A stretch of 64,000 bases of DNA. Origin: Peptostreptococcus equinus (lineage in GTDB: Bacteria > Bacillota > Clostridia > Peptostreptococcales > Peptostreptococcaceae). Position 1 is the stretch's first letter. Each line of letters opens with the position of its first letter. The notes under the pieces are model-generated. The model was not told the DNA's origin and ran no database searches. It saw only the letters and a list, made by a program, of their open reading frames with translations. A program made the translations under genes and the position numbers. This document shows positions 54,153-63,969 of this stretch, piece after piece. The stretch covers positions 1,302,001 to 1,366,000 of the forward strand of contig NZ_CP114052.1 of the NCBI RefSeq assembly GCF_027125355.1. The letters run 5' to 3'.

Positions 54153-56849
54153 TTATTTTTTCATTTTATTTTTTATCATTATAAATCTCACAAATTTTAC
54201 TAATTCCATACATAGCACAGAAATTAAAGCTATCAATGCCGATACTCCTAAATCATTTATGGTAAATTGACTTGGTATAGCAAATATACCTCTAATCGGA
54301 GCACTTAATACCATTCCTAATAAAGCTAAACAAATTAATACTGCTATTATTACATACTTATTAGAGAAAAAACCTAGTGAAAATGCATTTCTAAAATCTG
54401 ATCTACATGCAAATGTCTGTAGGGTTCTAGCAAGCAATAATGTTGTAAATGCCATTGCTACACCCATCTGAGGAGATGACTTCATGCCTATATATTGAGC
54501 AACTATAGCTGCTATACCTACAAATATACCTCTTGATAGTATTGCTTGAAGAGTTCCTCCACCTAATAGCCCTTCGTTTTTATCTCTAGGAGGTAAGTCC
54601 ATTATACCTTTTTCAGGTTTTTCCATACCAAGAGCTATGGCTGGCAATGAGTCATTTACCATATTGATAAATATAAGCTGCAATGCTGTATATGGATTTG
54701 TCCAATCTGAGAAAACAGCAAATAATATAGATATTATAGCACCTAGATTTCCAGAGAATAAGTAGGTTATAGATTTTTTGATATTACTGTAAACTGTTCT
54801 ACCCACTTCAACAGCAGCTACTATACTAGCAAAATTATCATCAACTAAAACCATAGCTGATGCATCTTTTGCAACTTCAGTACCACTTCCCATGGCTATT
54901 CCTATATCTGCATTTTTAAGAGCTGGAGCATCATTAACACCATCACCTGTCATTGCAGTCACTTTATTCTTTCTTTGCCAAGCTTCTACTATTCTAATTT
55001 TATTTTGAGGTGACACTCTAGCATATACGCTTAATTTTTCCAGTTTTTTATCTAACTCATCATCATCTATGCTATCTAACTCTTGTCCCGTAAATGATAT
55101 ATCACCATCTTCAAATATCCCTATTTCCTTACCTATTGCAACAGCAGTAGTTTTGTGATCACCAGTAATCATTATAGGCTTAATTCCAGCACTCTTCGCT
55201 TTTATAACGGCATCTATCACTTCTTTTCTAGGTGGATCAATCATCGCTATTAAACCAATAAATATAAAGTTATTTTCACTTTCTACTCCTATTTTTTCGC
55301 CATCATCTATTTCTTTGTATCCAAATGCTAGTACTCTAAGAGCCCTATTAGAATATGCTTCATTTTGCTCCTTTATTATATGTCTAGCTTCATCAGTCAT
55401 TTCTACTACTTTGTCACCTTTAAGAACTTTTATAGATCTAGATATTACTATATCTGGTGCTCCCTTAGTAAACATAATATTTTTTCCATTTATTTTATGT
55501 GTAGTAGACATTAATTTTCTATCTGAATCAAATGGAACTTCTTGCAATCTTCCAAATGTTTCTCTAACTCTTTGCGTTCCATAGCCCTTTTTATCAGCAA
55601 ATACAGTAAATGCAACTTCAGTAGGGTCTCCTATTTCTTTGCCATCTTCGCTTATTATTGAGTCATTACATAGAGCTGCAGCTATATTTAACATATGCTC
55701 TGAGTCATAGCCAATTTCTAAATTATCTTTTTTCGCTTCCTCTTGAACCTCTATTGATTTAGAATCTACGCCATTATATTTAAAATATTCAACTGCAGTC
55801 ATCTTATTCATTGTAAGTGTACCTGTTTTATCTGTGCAAATTATTGATGTGGAACCTAATGTTTCAACTGCAGGTAATTTTCTAATTATAGAATTTTTCT
55901 TTGACATAGTCTTAGTACCAACAGATAGGACTATGGTTACTATAGATGACAGAGCTTCTGGAATAGCTGCAACTGCAATAGCAACTGCAAACATAAAAGA
56001 ATTTAGTATTACTGTCTTCATTGGTACTGCACTAGGATGTGTACTTGCTCTAAATACCTGTATAGCAAAAATTAGTATACATATTGCAACTATTGCTATT
56101 CCTAATTTTTTTGAAAAAGACTCTATATTTGATTGTAAAGGAGTCTGTTTTGCTTTTGTATTTTCAAGTAAGTCCGCAATTTTACCAATTTCTGTGTCCA
56201 TACCAGTAGCTGTACATACATATGTAGCTCTGCCATTTACTACCATTGATGTAGAGTATACCATGTTAGATCTATCGCCTACAGATACTTCTTTGTCTAT
56301 TTTTTCTACTGATTTGCTAGCTGGCTCAGACTCACCTGTCAACATACCTTCCACTATCTTTAACGATTCAGCTTCTAATAATCTTCCATCGGCAGGAACA
56401 AAATCTCCGGCTTCAAGCAAAATTATATCACCAGGTACTACGTCAGTGGATTTAATCGTTATCTTTTGATTTGATCTAATAACTTTTGCATTCGGCACTG
56501 ACATCTGTTTTAAGCTATTTATTGATGATTCTGCCTTTTTTGTTTGAACAGTACCAAGTACTGCATTTAAAATTAGTACTAGAAAAATAATTAATGATTC
56601 CATCAGGGATCCAGTAGCTATCTGTAATATAGCAGCTATAATCAAGATTATAACCATAGGATCTTTGAAACTTTCTAAAAATATTTTCCAAGTAGGATCA
56701 CCTTTTTTGTCCTTTAACTCATTTTTGCCATATTCTTTTAATCTTTTTTCTGATTCTTCTACTGATAAACCAGAAAGTGACGAATTAAATTCTTCTATTA
56801 CCTGATTCGAATCCATAAGGTAATAGTTAATTTCTTTGTTTTTATCCAT
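54153..56849 (-). CDS. P2-type cation ATPase, probably Mn2+ (or Ca2+) exporter
   Basis: 898 aa from ATG 56849 (GGAGG 6 bases upstream); the longer frame reads through the riboswitch terminator. N-terminal cation ATPase domain, actuator LTGESEP, ion-site VAAIPEALSSIV in TM4, phosphorylation DKTGTLTMNK, MITGDHKTT, GDGVNDAPALKNADIG and FINMVNDSLPA in TM6. By sequence it looks like a SERCA/PMCA-type Ca pump. The yybP-ykoY Mn riboswitch in its leader argues for Mn2+ efflux, as for the riboswitch-controlled ATPase of Lactococcus. Confidence 0.9.
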   Translation of the reverse strand: MDKNKEINYYLMDSNQVIEEFNSSLSGLSVEESEKRLKEYGKNELKDKKGDPTWKIFLESFKDPMVIILIIAAILQIATGSLMESLIIFLVLILNAVLGTVQTKKAESSINSLKQMSVPNAKVIRSNQKITIKSTDVVPGDIILLEAGDFVPADGRLLEAESLKIVEGMLTGESEPASKSVEKIDKEVSVGDRSNMVYSTSMVVNGRATYVCTATGMDTEIGKIADLLENTKAKQTPLQSNIESFSKKLGIAIVAICILIFAIQVFRASTHPSAVPMKTVILNSFMFAVAIAVAAIPEALSSIVTIVLSVGTKTMSKKNSIIRKLPAVETLGSTSIICTDKTGTLTMNKMTAVEYFKYNGVDSKSIEVQEEAKKDNLEIGYDSEHMLNIAAALCNDSIISEDGKEIGDPTEVAFTVFADKKGYGTQRVRETFGRLQEVPFDSDRKLMSTTHKINGKNIMFTKGAPDIVISRSIKVLKGDKVVEMTDEARHIIKEQNEAYSNRALRVLAFGYKEIDDGEKIGVESENNFIFIGLIAMIDPPRKEVIDAVIKAKSAGIKPIMITGDHKTTAVAIGKEIGIFEDGDISFTGQELDSIDDDELDKKLEKLSVYARVSPQNKIRIVEAWQRKNKVTAMTGDGVNDAPALKNADIGIAMGSGTEVAKDASAMVLVDDNFASIVAAVEVGRTVYSNIKKSITYLFSGNLGAIISILFAVFSDWTNPYTALQLIFINMVNDSLPAIALGMEKPEKGIMDLPPRDKNEGLLGGGTLQAILSRGIFVGIAAIVAQYIGMKSSPQMGVAMAFTTLLLARTLQTFACRSDFRNAFSLGFFSNKYVIIAVLICLALLGMVLSAPIRGIFAIPSQFTINDLGVSALIALISVLCMELVKFVRFIMIKNKMKK

Positions 56850-56927
56850 TGCTAACCTCCATATTTGAGAATAAAAAAACCTTAACAACAAAACTTCCAA
56901 AATAAATACACTCCTGCACTTATTTTG

Positions 56928-57024
56928 AAGGTCTTGCTGTCAAGGTAACCTTGTCCATTAACCGAGTGCCACGCACTGTACTGACGACTAACAGATGCAA
57001 AATTATGCATCGCTACTCCCCTTC
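56928..57024 (-). promoter_or_regulatory. yybP-ykoY (manganese) riboswitch
   Basis: The minus strand has the family's landmarks: GGGGAGTAGCG (57021-57011), GTCGTCA in the middle, and the closing TTGACAGCAAGACCTT (56943-56928). A terminator-like stem (CTTCAAAATAA / TTATTTTGGAAG) and a later T7 run lie between it and the ATPase start. Mn2+ binding would favour read-through and pump expression. Confidence 0.88.
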
Positions 57025-57031
57025 TAGATTT

Positions 57032-57060
57032 AGTATAGTACATTCTGAATAAATTGTCAA
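57032..57060 (-). promoter_or_regulatory. Promoter of the riboswitch-ATPase transcript
   Basis: TTGACA (57060-57055), 17-base spacer, TATACT (57037-57032), directly ahead of the aptamer. Confidence 0.85.
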
Positions 57061-57071
57061 TTTCTAATTAA

Positions 57072-57099
57072 AAAAGGAAGGGCATATACCCTTCCTTTT
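57072..57099. terminator. Terminator after ridA
   Basis: AAAAGGAAGGG / CCCTTCCTTTT, 11 bp, loop CATATA, downstream of ridA on the minus strand. Confidence 0.85.
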
Positions 57100-57123
57100 A
57101 GCTTTTGTTTTTAAATATTATTG

Positions 57124-57501
57124 TTATAAAACAGCTAATACTTCTACTTCAACCTTAGCACCCTTTGGTAACTCTTTTACAGCTACACAAGATCTAGCTG
57201 GTTTGTGATCTCCAAAGTACTCTGCATATACTTCATTAACTGGTCCAAAATCTGCCATATCAACGATATATACTGTAGTCTTTACTACATTTGTAAAGTT
57301 TGCACCAGCTTCTGCTAATACAGCTTTAACATTTTCTAATGACTGAGTGGCCTGAGCCTTTATATCTCCATCTACTATAACACCTGTTTCTGGTACTAGT
57401 GGTATCTGGCCTGAACAATATAATATGTTCCCTGCCTTGATTGCTTGTGAATATGGTCCAACTGCCGCTGGAGCATTCTTAGTGTAAATTACTTCTCCCA
57501 T
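57124..57501 (-). CDS. ridA: Enamine/imine deaminase RidA
   Basis: 125 aa from ATG 57501 (GGAGG 8 bases upstream). YjgF/RidA family: [18 protein letters not shown] at the N-terminus, catalytic Arg in [19 protein letters not shown]. Destroys reactive 2-aminoacrylate and enamines released by PLP enzymes, fitting its place 19 bases after threonine ammonia-lyase. Confidence 0.96.
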   Translation of the reverse strand: MGEVIYTKNAPAAVGPYSQAIKAGNILYCSGQIPLVPETGVIVDGDIKAQATQSLENVKAVLAEAGANFTNVVKTTVYIVDMADFGPVNEVYAEYFGDHKPARSCVAVKELPKGAKVEVEVLAVL

Positions 57502-57520
57502 TACTTTATCCTCCATAATC

Positions 57521-58738
57521 TTATAGGAATTCTACTTTAATTCCATTTTCTATAAACTCTGATTTCATTTTTTCAATTTGTTCAAAGTCTATAGTTTCTA
57601 TTGTAGCTTCTACTGTCTGTAATTTCAAGTACTTTCCTGTAGATAATTTATCTTGAGTTATTGTAAGAACGTTTCCACCACACTTAGCCACTATCTCAAC
57701 TAGCTTTGATAACGAACCTGGAACGTCTGGCAATTCAGCAACTATGTTCACTCTTCTTCCCTGTCTATTAAGCGCAACACTCATAATTCTATAAAGTGTA
57801 TTTATATCTATATTTCCACCTGATACTACACAAACAACATTTTCTCCCTTAGCTGGCTTATATTTTCCTGACAATATAGCCGCTGTAGAAACTGCTCCTG
57901 CTCCTTCAGATACTAGTTTTTGATTTTCCATCATGAATAATATGGCTTGTGCTATTTCTTCTTCAGTAACTGTTACGACTGAATCAACGTTTTCCTTTAT
58001 GATATCAAAAGTTAAATCCCCAGGAGTTTTAACTGCTATACCATCTGCTATTGTAACATCGTTAAATGCTGTAGTAACCTGACCTTTTTCGAATGAAGCC
58101 TTCATTGAAGGTACATTACAAGTTTGAACTCCAACAACTTTTATGTTTGGATTTAAACCCTTTAATGCTGTAGCTATACCTGCGATGATTCCTCCACCAC
58201 CGATTGGCACTAATACAGTATCAACATTTCCATCTAATTGTTCAAATATTTCTAGACCTATTGTTCCCTGTCCAGCAATTACATACTTGTCATTGAAAGG
58301 ATGTAGGAAAGTTGCTCCAGTTTCCTTTTGAACCTGAACAGCTTTTTCATATGCATCGTCATATACTGCTCCGTGTAATACAACTTCTGCTCCATAACTC
58401 TTAGTTGCAGCAACCTTTGATACAGGTGCATTAGCTGGCATACAAATTGTAGCCTTTATTCCTGCATTTCTAGCTCCTAAAGCAACACCCTGAGCATGGT
58501 TACCTGCACTTGATGCTATAACACCGCAAGCCTTTTCCTCATCTGTTAAATGAGCTATCTTATTGCAAGCACCTCTTAACTTAAATGAACCAGTTCTCTG
58601 TAAGTTCTCACACTTATAGTAAACCTTTGCCCCCGTCTTTTCAGATAATCTAACGTTTTCCAACAAATCAGTTTTCAACGCTACCCCCGCGATTATCTCT
58701 TTCGCTTCCTGTACATCTTGTAATGTAACTTTTTCCAT
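57521..58738 (-). CDS. ilvA: Threonine ammonia-lyase with ACT domain
   Basis: 405 aa from ATG 58738 (AAGGAG 9 bases upstream). PLP lysine in [15 protein letters not shown]-loop [26 protein letters not shown]-terminal ACT-like domain ([20 protein letters not shown]). Converts threonine (and serine) to 2-oxobutyrate and ammonia. The medium-length form with one ACT domain is usually catabolic, fitting amino-acid fermentation. Co-transcribed with ridA. Confidence 0.93.
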   Translation of the reverse strand: MEKVTLQDVQEAKEIIAGVALKTDLLENVRLSEKTGAKVYYKCENLQRTGSFKLRGACNKIAHLTDEEKACGVIASSAGNHAQGVALGARNAGIKATICMPANAPVSKVAATKSYGAEVVLHGAVYDDAYEKAVQVQKETGATFLHPFNDKYVIAGQGTIGLEIFEQLDGNVDTVLVPIGGGGIIAGIATALKGLNPNIKVVGVQTCNVPSMKASFEKGQVTTAFNDVTIADGIAVKTPGDLTFDIIKENVDSVVTVTEEEIAQAILFMMENQKLVSEGAGAVSTAAILSGKYKPAKGENVVCVVSGGNIDINTLYRIMSVALNRQGRRVNIVAELPDVPGSLSKLVEIVAKCGGNVLTITQDKLSTGKYLKLQTVEATIETIDFEQIEKMKSEFIENGIKVEFL

Positions 58739-58866
58739 TTTAATTTTTCTCCTTTTTATTAGAAGAGTTCTACAAACACCCTCCGTTATTTTAGGATATT
58801 TAATTACCCTATAGTAAATAATAATACTATAGGGTAAAAAATTCAATAGAAAATTATATATTTATT

Positions 58867-59274
58867 CTATTTTTTTATTTTTTTCTTTTTTTTATTAGCT
58901 TTTTCAATAAGTTCATTAACTTCTTTTTTTGAAAGTCTCTTCTTTGGCAAATTTTCTTTAACCTTTGCCTTAGCTTGTTCATGACCTGGGAAAATTATCT
59001 TAGGATTTTCATTATTTTTTTTATAAATTGTAAATTTTGACCCTATAGCCTGTACAAATTCAGCTCTTATGCTTTCACATATAGCATTTGCAGCTTCTTT
59101 TGCATCAATACCAGCGTTGTCTAATATATTAACCTTAACTAATTCTCTAGCCTTTAACTGATCATCTAACTGTTCCAAGAATTCTTGGCTTATACCTTCT
59201 TTACCAATTTGTGAAGTAGCCTTCAATCCATTAGCCATTGATTTTAAGTATGATCTTTTTTTTCCGTTTAACAT
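58867..59274 (-). CDS. yhbY: YhbY-type CRM-domain RNA-binding protein
   Basis: 135 aa. CRM domain (KSMANGLKATSQIGKEGISQ, REL-VKVNILDN, GSKFTIYKKNNE) in residues 1-97. The last about 38 residues are a Lys-rich extension (KKRLSKKEVNELIEKANKKK) not found in the typical 97-aa form. Associates with the pre-50S ribosome. After obgE, the common order in Firmicutes. Confidence 0.92.
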   Translation of the reverse strand: MLNGKKRSYLKSMANGLKATSQIGKEGISQEFLEQLDDQLKARELVKVNILDNAGIDAKEAANAICESIRAEFVQAIGSKFTIYKKNNENPKIIFPGHEQAKAKVKENLPKKRLSKKEVNELIEKANKKKKKIKK

Positions 59275-59298
59275 AGTATCACCATTTCTTTCTTATTA

Positions 59299-60579
59299 TT
59301 AATCATAGAACTCAAATTCTAACTCATAAATTTTAACTGTATCCCCTTCTTCGATACCCATTTCTCTAAGCATATCAAAAACTCCTCTAGACTCCATTTG
59401 ATTTTGGAAGAATTGAAGCGATTCCATATCGTCAAAATTAACAGAATACATAATTCTACGTAATTCCTTACCTTTTACTACATATACACCATTTTCGTCA
59501 ACTTCTACTCTTAGACCTTCATCTTCTTCTTCATCAAGATCTGGTCTATAAATCTCTTCTTCTGTTACAAGTTCGAAGTCTTCAATCTCACCTAGCATCT
59601 GCGTAACCTTATCTATTACTGCTTGTACACCTTCTCTTGTTGCCACAGATGTCTTAAATACCTCATATCCTTTTGCTTGTATTTTATTCTTGAAATCTTC
59701 ATATACACTTTCATCCATTAATAAATCTGATTTATTAGCTACTACTAACTGTGGCCTTGTAGATAATCTTTCATTATAAAGTTTTAGCTCTTCATTTATT
59801 TTTTCAAAATCCTCGTATGGATCTCTGCCCTCTATTCCTGAAATATCTACTATATGAATCAATACTTTTGTTCTTTCAACATGCCTTAAAAAATCATGAC
59901 CTAATCCAACACCTTCAGATGCACCTTCAATAATTCCAGGTATATCTGCAATTACAAAGCTCTCACCATGTCTAGTCTTAACCACGCCTAAATTAGGTGT
60001 GATCGTAGTAAAATGATAATTTGCAATCTTTGGTTTTGCAGAAGTTACAACTGATAAAAATGTTGATTTTCCAACATTAGGAAATCCTAATAACCCTACA
60101 TCTGCTATCATTTTTAGTTCTAATATTATCCATTTTTCTTCACCATCTGTACCTGATTTTGCAAAGGCAGGAGCTTGTCTAATAGAATTTGCAAAATGTT
60201 GGTTACCTTTACCTCCAAAACCGCCTTTTGCTACAACTGCTCTTTCTCCATGTTTTTTTAGGTCTGCTATAATAAGATTAGTTTTTTCATCTCTCACTAT
60301 AGTTCCTTCTGGCACTTTAAGAATTAAATCTTCTCCATTTTTTCCCGCTCTTCTTTTCTTTGATCCATCTTCTCCATTTGGTGCAGAATATTTTCTTTTA
60401 TATTTAAAATCCATCAGCGTTCTCAAGCCATTATCAGCCTCTAAAATGATAGATGAACCTCTTCCTCCATCTCCACCATCTGGGCCACCTGCTGGAACAT
60501 ATTTTTCTCTTCTAAATGATACAGCACCATTACCACCATTACCAGATTTCACAAATATTCTAGCCTTATCTATGAACAT
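59299..60579 (-). CDS. obgE: GTPase ObgE/CgtA
   Basis: 426 aa. Glycine-rich Obg domain (VKSGNGGNGAVSFRREKYVP), G-domain (GLLGFPNVGKSTFLS, DIPGIIEGASEGVGLG, NKSDL, TSVATREG) and Firmicute OCT domain at the C-terminus. 50S assembly and stress factor. GGAGG 5 bases before ATG. Separated from rpmA by a terminator. Confidence 0.97.
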   Translation of the reverse strand: MFIDKARIFVKSGNGGNGAVSFRREKYVPAGGPDGGDGGRGSSIILEADNGLRTLMDFKYKRKYSAPNGEDGSKKRRAGKNGEDLILKVPEGTIVRDEKTNLIIADLKKHGERAVVAKGGFGGKGNQHFANSIRQAPAFAKSGTDGEEKWIILELKMIADVGLLGFPNVGKSTFLSVVTSAKPKIANYHFTTITPNLGVVKTRHGESFVIADIPGIIEGASEGVGLGHDFLRHVERTKVLIHIVDISGIEGRDPYEDFEKINEELKLYNERLSTRPQLVVANKSDLLMDESVYEDFKNKIQAKGYEVFKTSVATREGVQAVIDKVTQMLGEIEDFELVTEEEIYRPDLDEEEDEGLRVEVDENGVYVVKGKELRRIMYSVNFDDMESLQFFQNQMESRGVFDMLREMGIEEGDTVKIYELEFEFYD

Positions 60580-60710
60580 ATCTTACCTCCTTTTCTATAT
60601 ATTTATATATATATTCTATACCTCAATATATAAAATATTATTAAAAAATTAATAGCATTTTATATATTGGTATAGGAATTTTTTGAAACAACACTTTATA
60701 TTCAACAGTA

Positions 60711-60740
60711 TAAAAATAGAGCTATCGAAATGATAGCTCT
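60711..60740 (-). terminator. Terminator after rpmA
   Basis: Stem AGAGCTATC / GATAGCTCT, loop of 5, then ATTTTTA on the minus strand. It splits rplU-prp-rpmA from obgE-yhbY, implying partial termination or a separate obgE promoter in 60580-60710. Confidence 0.8.
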
Positions 60741-60749
60741 AAGCATATA

Positions 60750-61040
60750 CTATTCAGCGATTTCTACTGGATATATACTAACTTTTTTTCTCTTCTTGTC
60801 TAATCTTTCAAACTTAACTTTTCCATCAACAAGCGCGAAAAGAGTATCATCTCCACCCTTACCTACATTTGTACCAGGATGAATTTTTGTTCCTCTCTGT
60901 CTAACTATGATAGAACCAGCAGTTACTGCCTGACCGTCAAATCTCTTAACACCAAGTCTCTTAGAAATAGAATCTCTACCATTCTTAGAAGAACCTACTC
61001 CCTTCTTTGATGCAAGAAGTTGCAAATTCATTTTTAACAT
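60750..61040 (-). CDS. rpmA: 50S ribosomal protein L27 (with cleavable N-terminus)
   Basis: 96 aa. N-terminus [20 protein letters not shown] has the Firmicute leader removed by the Prp protease just before ASKKG. L27 reaches into the peptidyl transferase centre. The protease gene is the immediate upstream neighbour. Confidence 0.97.
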   Translation of the reverse strand: MLKMNLQLLASKKGVGSSKNGRDSISKRLGVKRFDGQAVTAGSIIVRQRGTKIHPGTNVGKGGDDTLFALVDGKVKFERLDKKRKKVSIYPVEIAE

Positions 61041-61053
61041 CTGGAGTCACCCC

Positions 61054-61371
61054 CTACTTTTCAAATATTTTTATATTTTTTGGATATTCTCTACTTATTT
61101 CAACCAATGCTAATTTTAAATGTTCAAGTAAAAGCTGAGATTTTTCTAAATCTTCATCTGCTACCTTACACAAAATATGACCTTCATTAGCCAATACTTT
61201 TTCAAAATTAACTTTTTGTAGGTTTTCTAATGAATTAATAACAGCAATAGAATTGCTAGTAACAGACGCACAAACTATGTCGTATCCAAATTCTTCATAA
61301 TTCGCATGACCTCTTAATTCAAATCCCTTAATCTTAAACTCACTATTATAATAAAAATCAACTTTTATCAT
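61054..61371 (-). CDS. prp: Ribosomal-processing cysteine protease Prp (YsxB)
   Basis: 105 aa. FELRGHANYEEFGYDIVCAS has the catalytic His and Cys (RGHA and DIVCASVT). Cleaves the L27 leader during 50S assembly. Encoded between rplU and rpmA as in other Firmicutes. Confidence 0.95.
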   Translation of the reverse strand: MIKVDFYYNSEFKIKGFELRGHANYEEFGYDIVCASVTSNSIAVINSLENLQKVNFEKVLANEGHILCKVADEDLEKSQLLLEHLKLALVEISREYPKNIKIFEK

Positions 61372-61377
61372 TGTGAA

Positions 61378-61686
61378 TTAAGCGTTGATCTTTTCAACTA
61401 CTATCTTAGTATATAGCTGACGATGACCATTTTTTCTTCTGTAGTCCTTTTTTGGCTTGTACTTGTAAACGATAACTTTCTTACCTTTACCTTGTTCTAC
61501 TACTTTAGCTTCAACAGAAGCACCTTCAACTACAGGAGAACCTATCTTAAGTTCACCATTGTTTACAGCTAATACTTCATTTAAAGTAACAACATCACCT
61601 TCGTTAGCGTCTAGCTTTTCAACGAAAAGAACATCACCTTCAGAAACTTTATACTGCTTTCCTCCAGTCTTAACTATAGCGTACAT
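61378..61686 (-). CDS. rplU: 50S ribosomal protein L21
   Basis: 102 aa. [40 protein letters not shown] and [11 protein letters not shown] are typical. First gene of the operon, behind an L21 leader. AAGGAGG ribosome site. Confidence 0.97.
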   Translation of the reverse strand: MYAIVKTGGKQYKVSEGDVLFVEKLDANEGDVVTLNEVLAVNNGELKIGSPVVEGASVEAKVVEQGKGKKVIVYKYKPKKDYRRKNGHRQLYTKIVVEKINA

Positions 61687-61688
61687 AT

Positions 61689-61800
61689 ATACACCTCCTT
61701 GTTCTCAAACTCGCCGGATGAGGTATCCAAATTATATTGGAGTTTTTTGCCAATCACTGCCTGAGCGTGCGGCCACCTTTACCGTGCGGCAATTACCTAT
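61689..61800 (-). promoter_or_regulatory. Ribosomal protein L21 leader
   Basis: Upstream of rplU the minus strand holds two GCCGCACG repeats (61797-61790 and 61774-61767), GCAGTGATTGGC and a hairpin near the start codon, a layout matching the Firmicute L21 leader. L21 probably represses its own operon here. Confidence 0.7.
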
Positions 61801-61803
61801 ATA

Positions 61804-61832
61804 ATTATATATAAAAAATATATAAAAGTCAA
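61804..61832 (-). promoter_or_regulatory. Promoter of rplU
   Basis: TTGACT (61832-61827), 17-base spacer, TATAAT (61809-61804). Confidence 0.85.
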
Positions 61833-61916
61833 TGTTTTTTTGTTTTTTATAATAACTTTTATTAAGGCTATTTATTCCTACTTTCACTATGATATAATTG
61901 TTTATGAGGTGATAAA

Positions 61917-62843
61917 ATGCTAGTGGTCTTTACAAATGTCTTAATTCTATTCATGCTTATGTATATAGGCTATTCAATGGGAAAAAATAAAATAATAAAA
62001 TATTCATCAATAAACGATTTATCCAATATCCTTATTGATTTCGCTATACCATGTACTATTGTAGTGTCTTTAATTCGACCATTCAATCAGAAATTATTAG
62101 ATGCTACAATCAAAGTAATGTTTTTAATGATTATATTTCATTTGTCAGTTGCATTATTTTCGTATGTAATAACAAAGATATTAAATGTAGATGAAAAAAA
62201 ACAAGGAAGCTGGATGTTTGCCCTCGTGTTTTCAAATAATGGTTTTATTGGTTATCCCTTGATGTATGCACTATATGGCAATGATGGACTATTTATTATG
62301 GCTATGGGTAATGTAATTCAAAATGTATTTATATTTTCTATAGGTATAAAAATGGTAACACTTAATTATCCAAATGATGAAAAAATTAATATTAAAAAAA
62401 TAGTATTTACTAGACAAAATATCGCAGTAATAATAGGTATGTTTTTATTTGTACTACAGATACATGTTCCAACACCAATTTTTAACTTACTTAGATACGT
62501 TTCTAATTTGACGGTTCCTCTATCAATGATGGTAGTAGGACTATCTTTATCAAAATACAATCCTAAAACTATGTTTACAGACCCAGAAGTATATAGACTA
62601 AGTTTTATACGTATGATTCTTTTACCTATTTTTTTGATTATAATATACAAATTATTTAAAATTGAAGCAAACAATAATTTGCCTTATGCAATTTTATTCT
62701 TTACAGCAGCTTTGCCTAGCCCAGCATTTACTTCTATTATGGCAGAGAGATATAATACAAGTGTAGAATTTGCTTCAAAATGCGTTTTTATAACTACAAT
62801 TTTGAGTATTATAACAGTTCCATTTTTCGCTTCACTACTATAA
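61917..62843 (+). CDS. AEC-family permease (copy 1)
   Basis: 308 aa, about ten membrane helices in two five-helix halves: IPCTIVVSLIRPFNQ near residue 45, FALVFSNNGFIGYPLMYALY near 100, and SNLTVPLSMMVVGLSL near 200. Auxin efflux carrier family; bacterial members move malate, other organic acids or amino acids. Substrate unknown. Start ATG with GAGGTG 7 bases upstream; TATAAT (61893-61898) with TG one base ahead gives an unusually short leader. Confidence 0.88.
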   Translation: MLVVFTNVLILFMLMYIGYSMGKNKIIKYSSINDLSNILIDFAIPCTIVVSLIRPFNQKLLDATIKVMFLMIIFHLSVALFSYVITKILNVDEKKQGSWMFALVFSNNGFIGYPLMYALYGNDGLFIMAMGNVIQNVFIFSIGIKMVTLNYPNDEKINIKKIVFTRQNIAVIIGMFLFVLQIHVPTPIFNLLRYVSNLTVPLSMMVVGLSLSKYNPKTMFTDPEVYRLSFIRMILLPIFLIIIYKLFKIEANNNLPYAILFFTAALPSPAFTSIMAERYNTSVEFASKCVFITTILSIITVPFFASLL

Positions 62844-62890
62844 AATCCAATAGTATAAAGCTCAACCAAAATTATATAAAATTATTTATT

Positions 62891-62956
62891 CTCTATAATA
62901 TTTAATTAAGTAAAATTAATATTAATTATACTTAATTAAATATTATAGAGTTTTTT
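62891..62956 (+). terminator. Long perfect terminator between the AEC genes
   Basis: 22-bp perfect stem (arms 62891-62912 and 62929-62950), 16-base loop, then T6. It ends the first AEC transcript; the second has its own extended -10 (TGC-TATACT, 62987-62995). Confidence 0.92.
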
Positions 62957-63034
62957 CTTTTTCAATAACTATATACATACTTTTTATGCTATACTATATA
63001 AATATAAATTATAAAAAAATAAGGAGATAGTAAT

Positions 63035-63961
63035 TTGCAAGTAATTTTTACAAACGTATTGATATTATTCTTGCTATTATTTTTGGGTTACTGGATGGGA
63101 CTTTCGAAAGTTGTAAAGCATACATCTATTAATGATATTACAAATATGCTTATAGATGTAAGTATCCCGTGTACTATTATAGTATCTATGATTAGACCTT
63201 TTTCAAAGGCTCTTTTAAATGATATTATTAAAGTCTCATTAATAATGGCAGCATACTTAATTGTTATTTCAGTAGTAGCTTACTATATTTCAAAATTGCT
63301 AAAAGTTGACAAGATGAAGCAAGGAAGTTGGATTTTCGCTCTAACATTTTCAAATAATGCCTTTATAGGATATCCACTTATGTTTGCTCTATATGGGAAT
63401 AACGGATTATTCTTGATGGCTATAGGTAATATAGTTCAAAATATATTTATATTCTCTATAGGTATAAAAATGATTACACTAAACTATGATTTGGATGAAA
63501 AAGTTAGAATTAGAGATGTGGTATTTACTAGACAGAATTTTGCCGTATTAATAGGTATGATTTTATTTTTGGGACAGATACCTGTGCCAAAACCTGTACT
63601 TACATTGATTACTTATGTTTCAAATCTAACTGTGCCGCTTTCAATGATGGTGGTAGGTTTATCGCTTTCTAGATATGACTACAAAAAAATGTTTACTGAC
63701 TTTGAAGTTTATAGATTAACAGTTATTAGAATGGTCTTAGCTCCAGTATTAATATTAATATTATTTAAAGTACTAAACATACAGGCAAACCTAGATTTAC
63801 CTCTAGCAATATTATTCTTTACAGCAGCACTACCAAGTCCTGCTTTTACAACAATAATGGCTGAAAGGTATAATACTAGTATTGAGTTTTCATCAAAATG
63901 TGTGTTTATAACAACTATTATCAGTATAGCAACAGTTCCGTTGCTAGCTGGTTTATTATAA
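63035..63961 (+). CDS. AEC-family permease (copy 2)
   Basis: 308 aa, the same length as copy 1 and close in sequence throughout (IPCTIIVSMIRPF, FALTFSNNAFIGYPLMFALY, SNLTVPLSMMVVGLSLSRYD). A tandem duplicate. TTG start with AAGGAG 8 bases upstream. Substrate unknown. Confidence 0.88.
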   Translation: MQVIFTNVLILFLLLFLGYWMGLSKVVKHTSINDITNMLIDVSIPCTIIVSMIRPFSKALLNDIIKVSLIMAAYLIVISVVAYYISKLLKVDKMKQGSWIFALTFSNNAFIGYPLMFALYGNNGLFLMAIGNIVQNIFIFSIGIKMITLNYDLDEKVRIRDVVFTRQNFAVLIGMILFLGQIPVPKPVLTLITYVSNLTVPLSMMVVGLSLSRYDYKKMFTDFEVYRLTVIRMVLAPVLILILFKVLNIQANLDLPLAILFFTAALPSPAFTTIMAERYNTSIEFSSKCVFITTIISIATVPLLAGLL

Positions 63962-63969
63962 GAAAAGAA

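Noticed and set aside
55834..56469. Long plus-strand frame (211 codons) inside the ATPase gene
   Set aside because: Antisense shadow of a strongly coding gene, with no ribosome site or recognisable domain. The same holds for the 42056-42637 frame opposite fabK.
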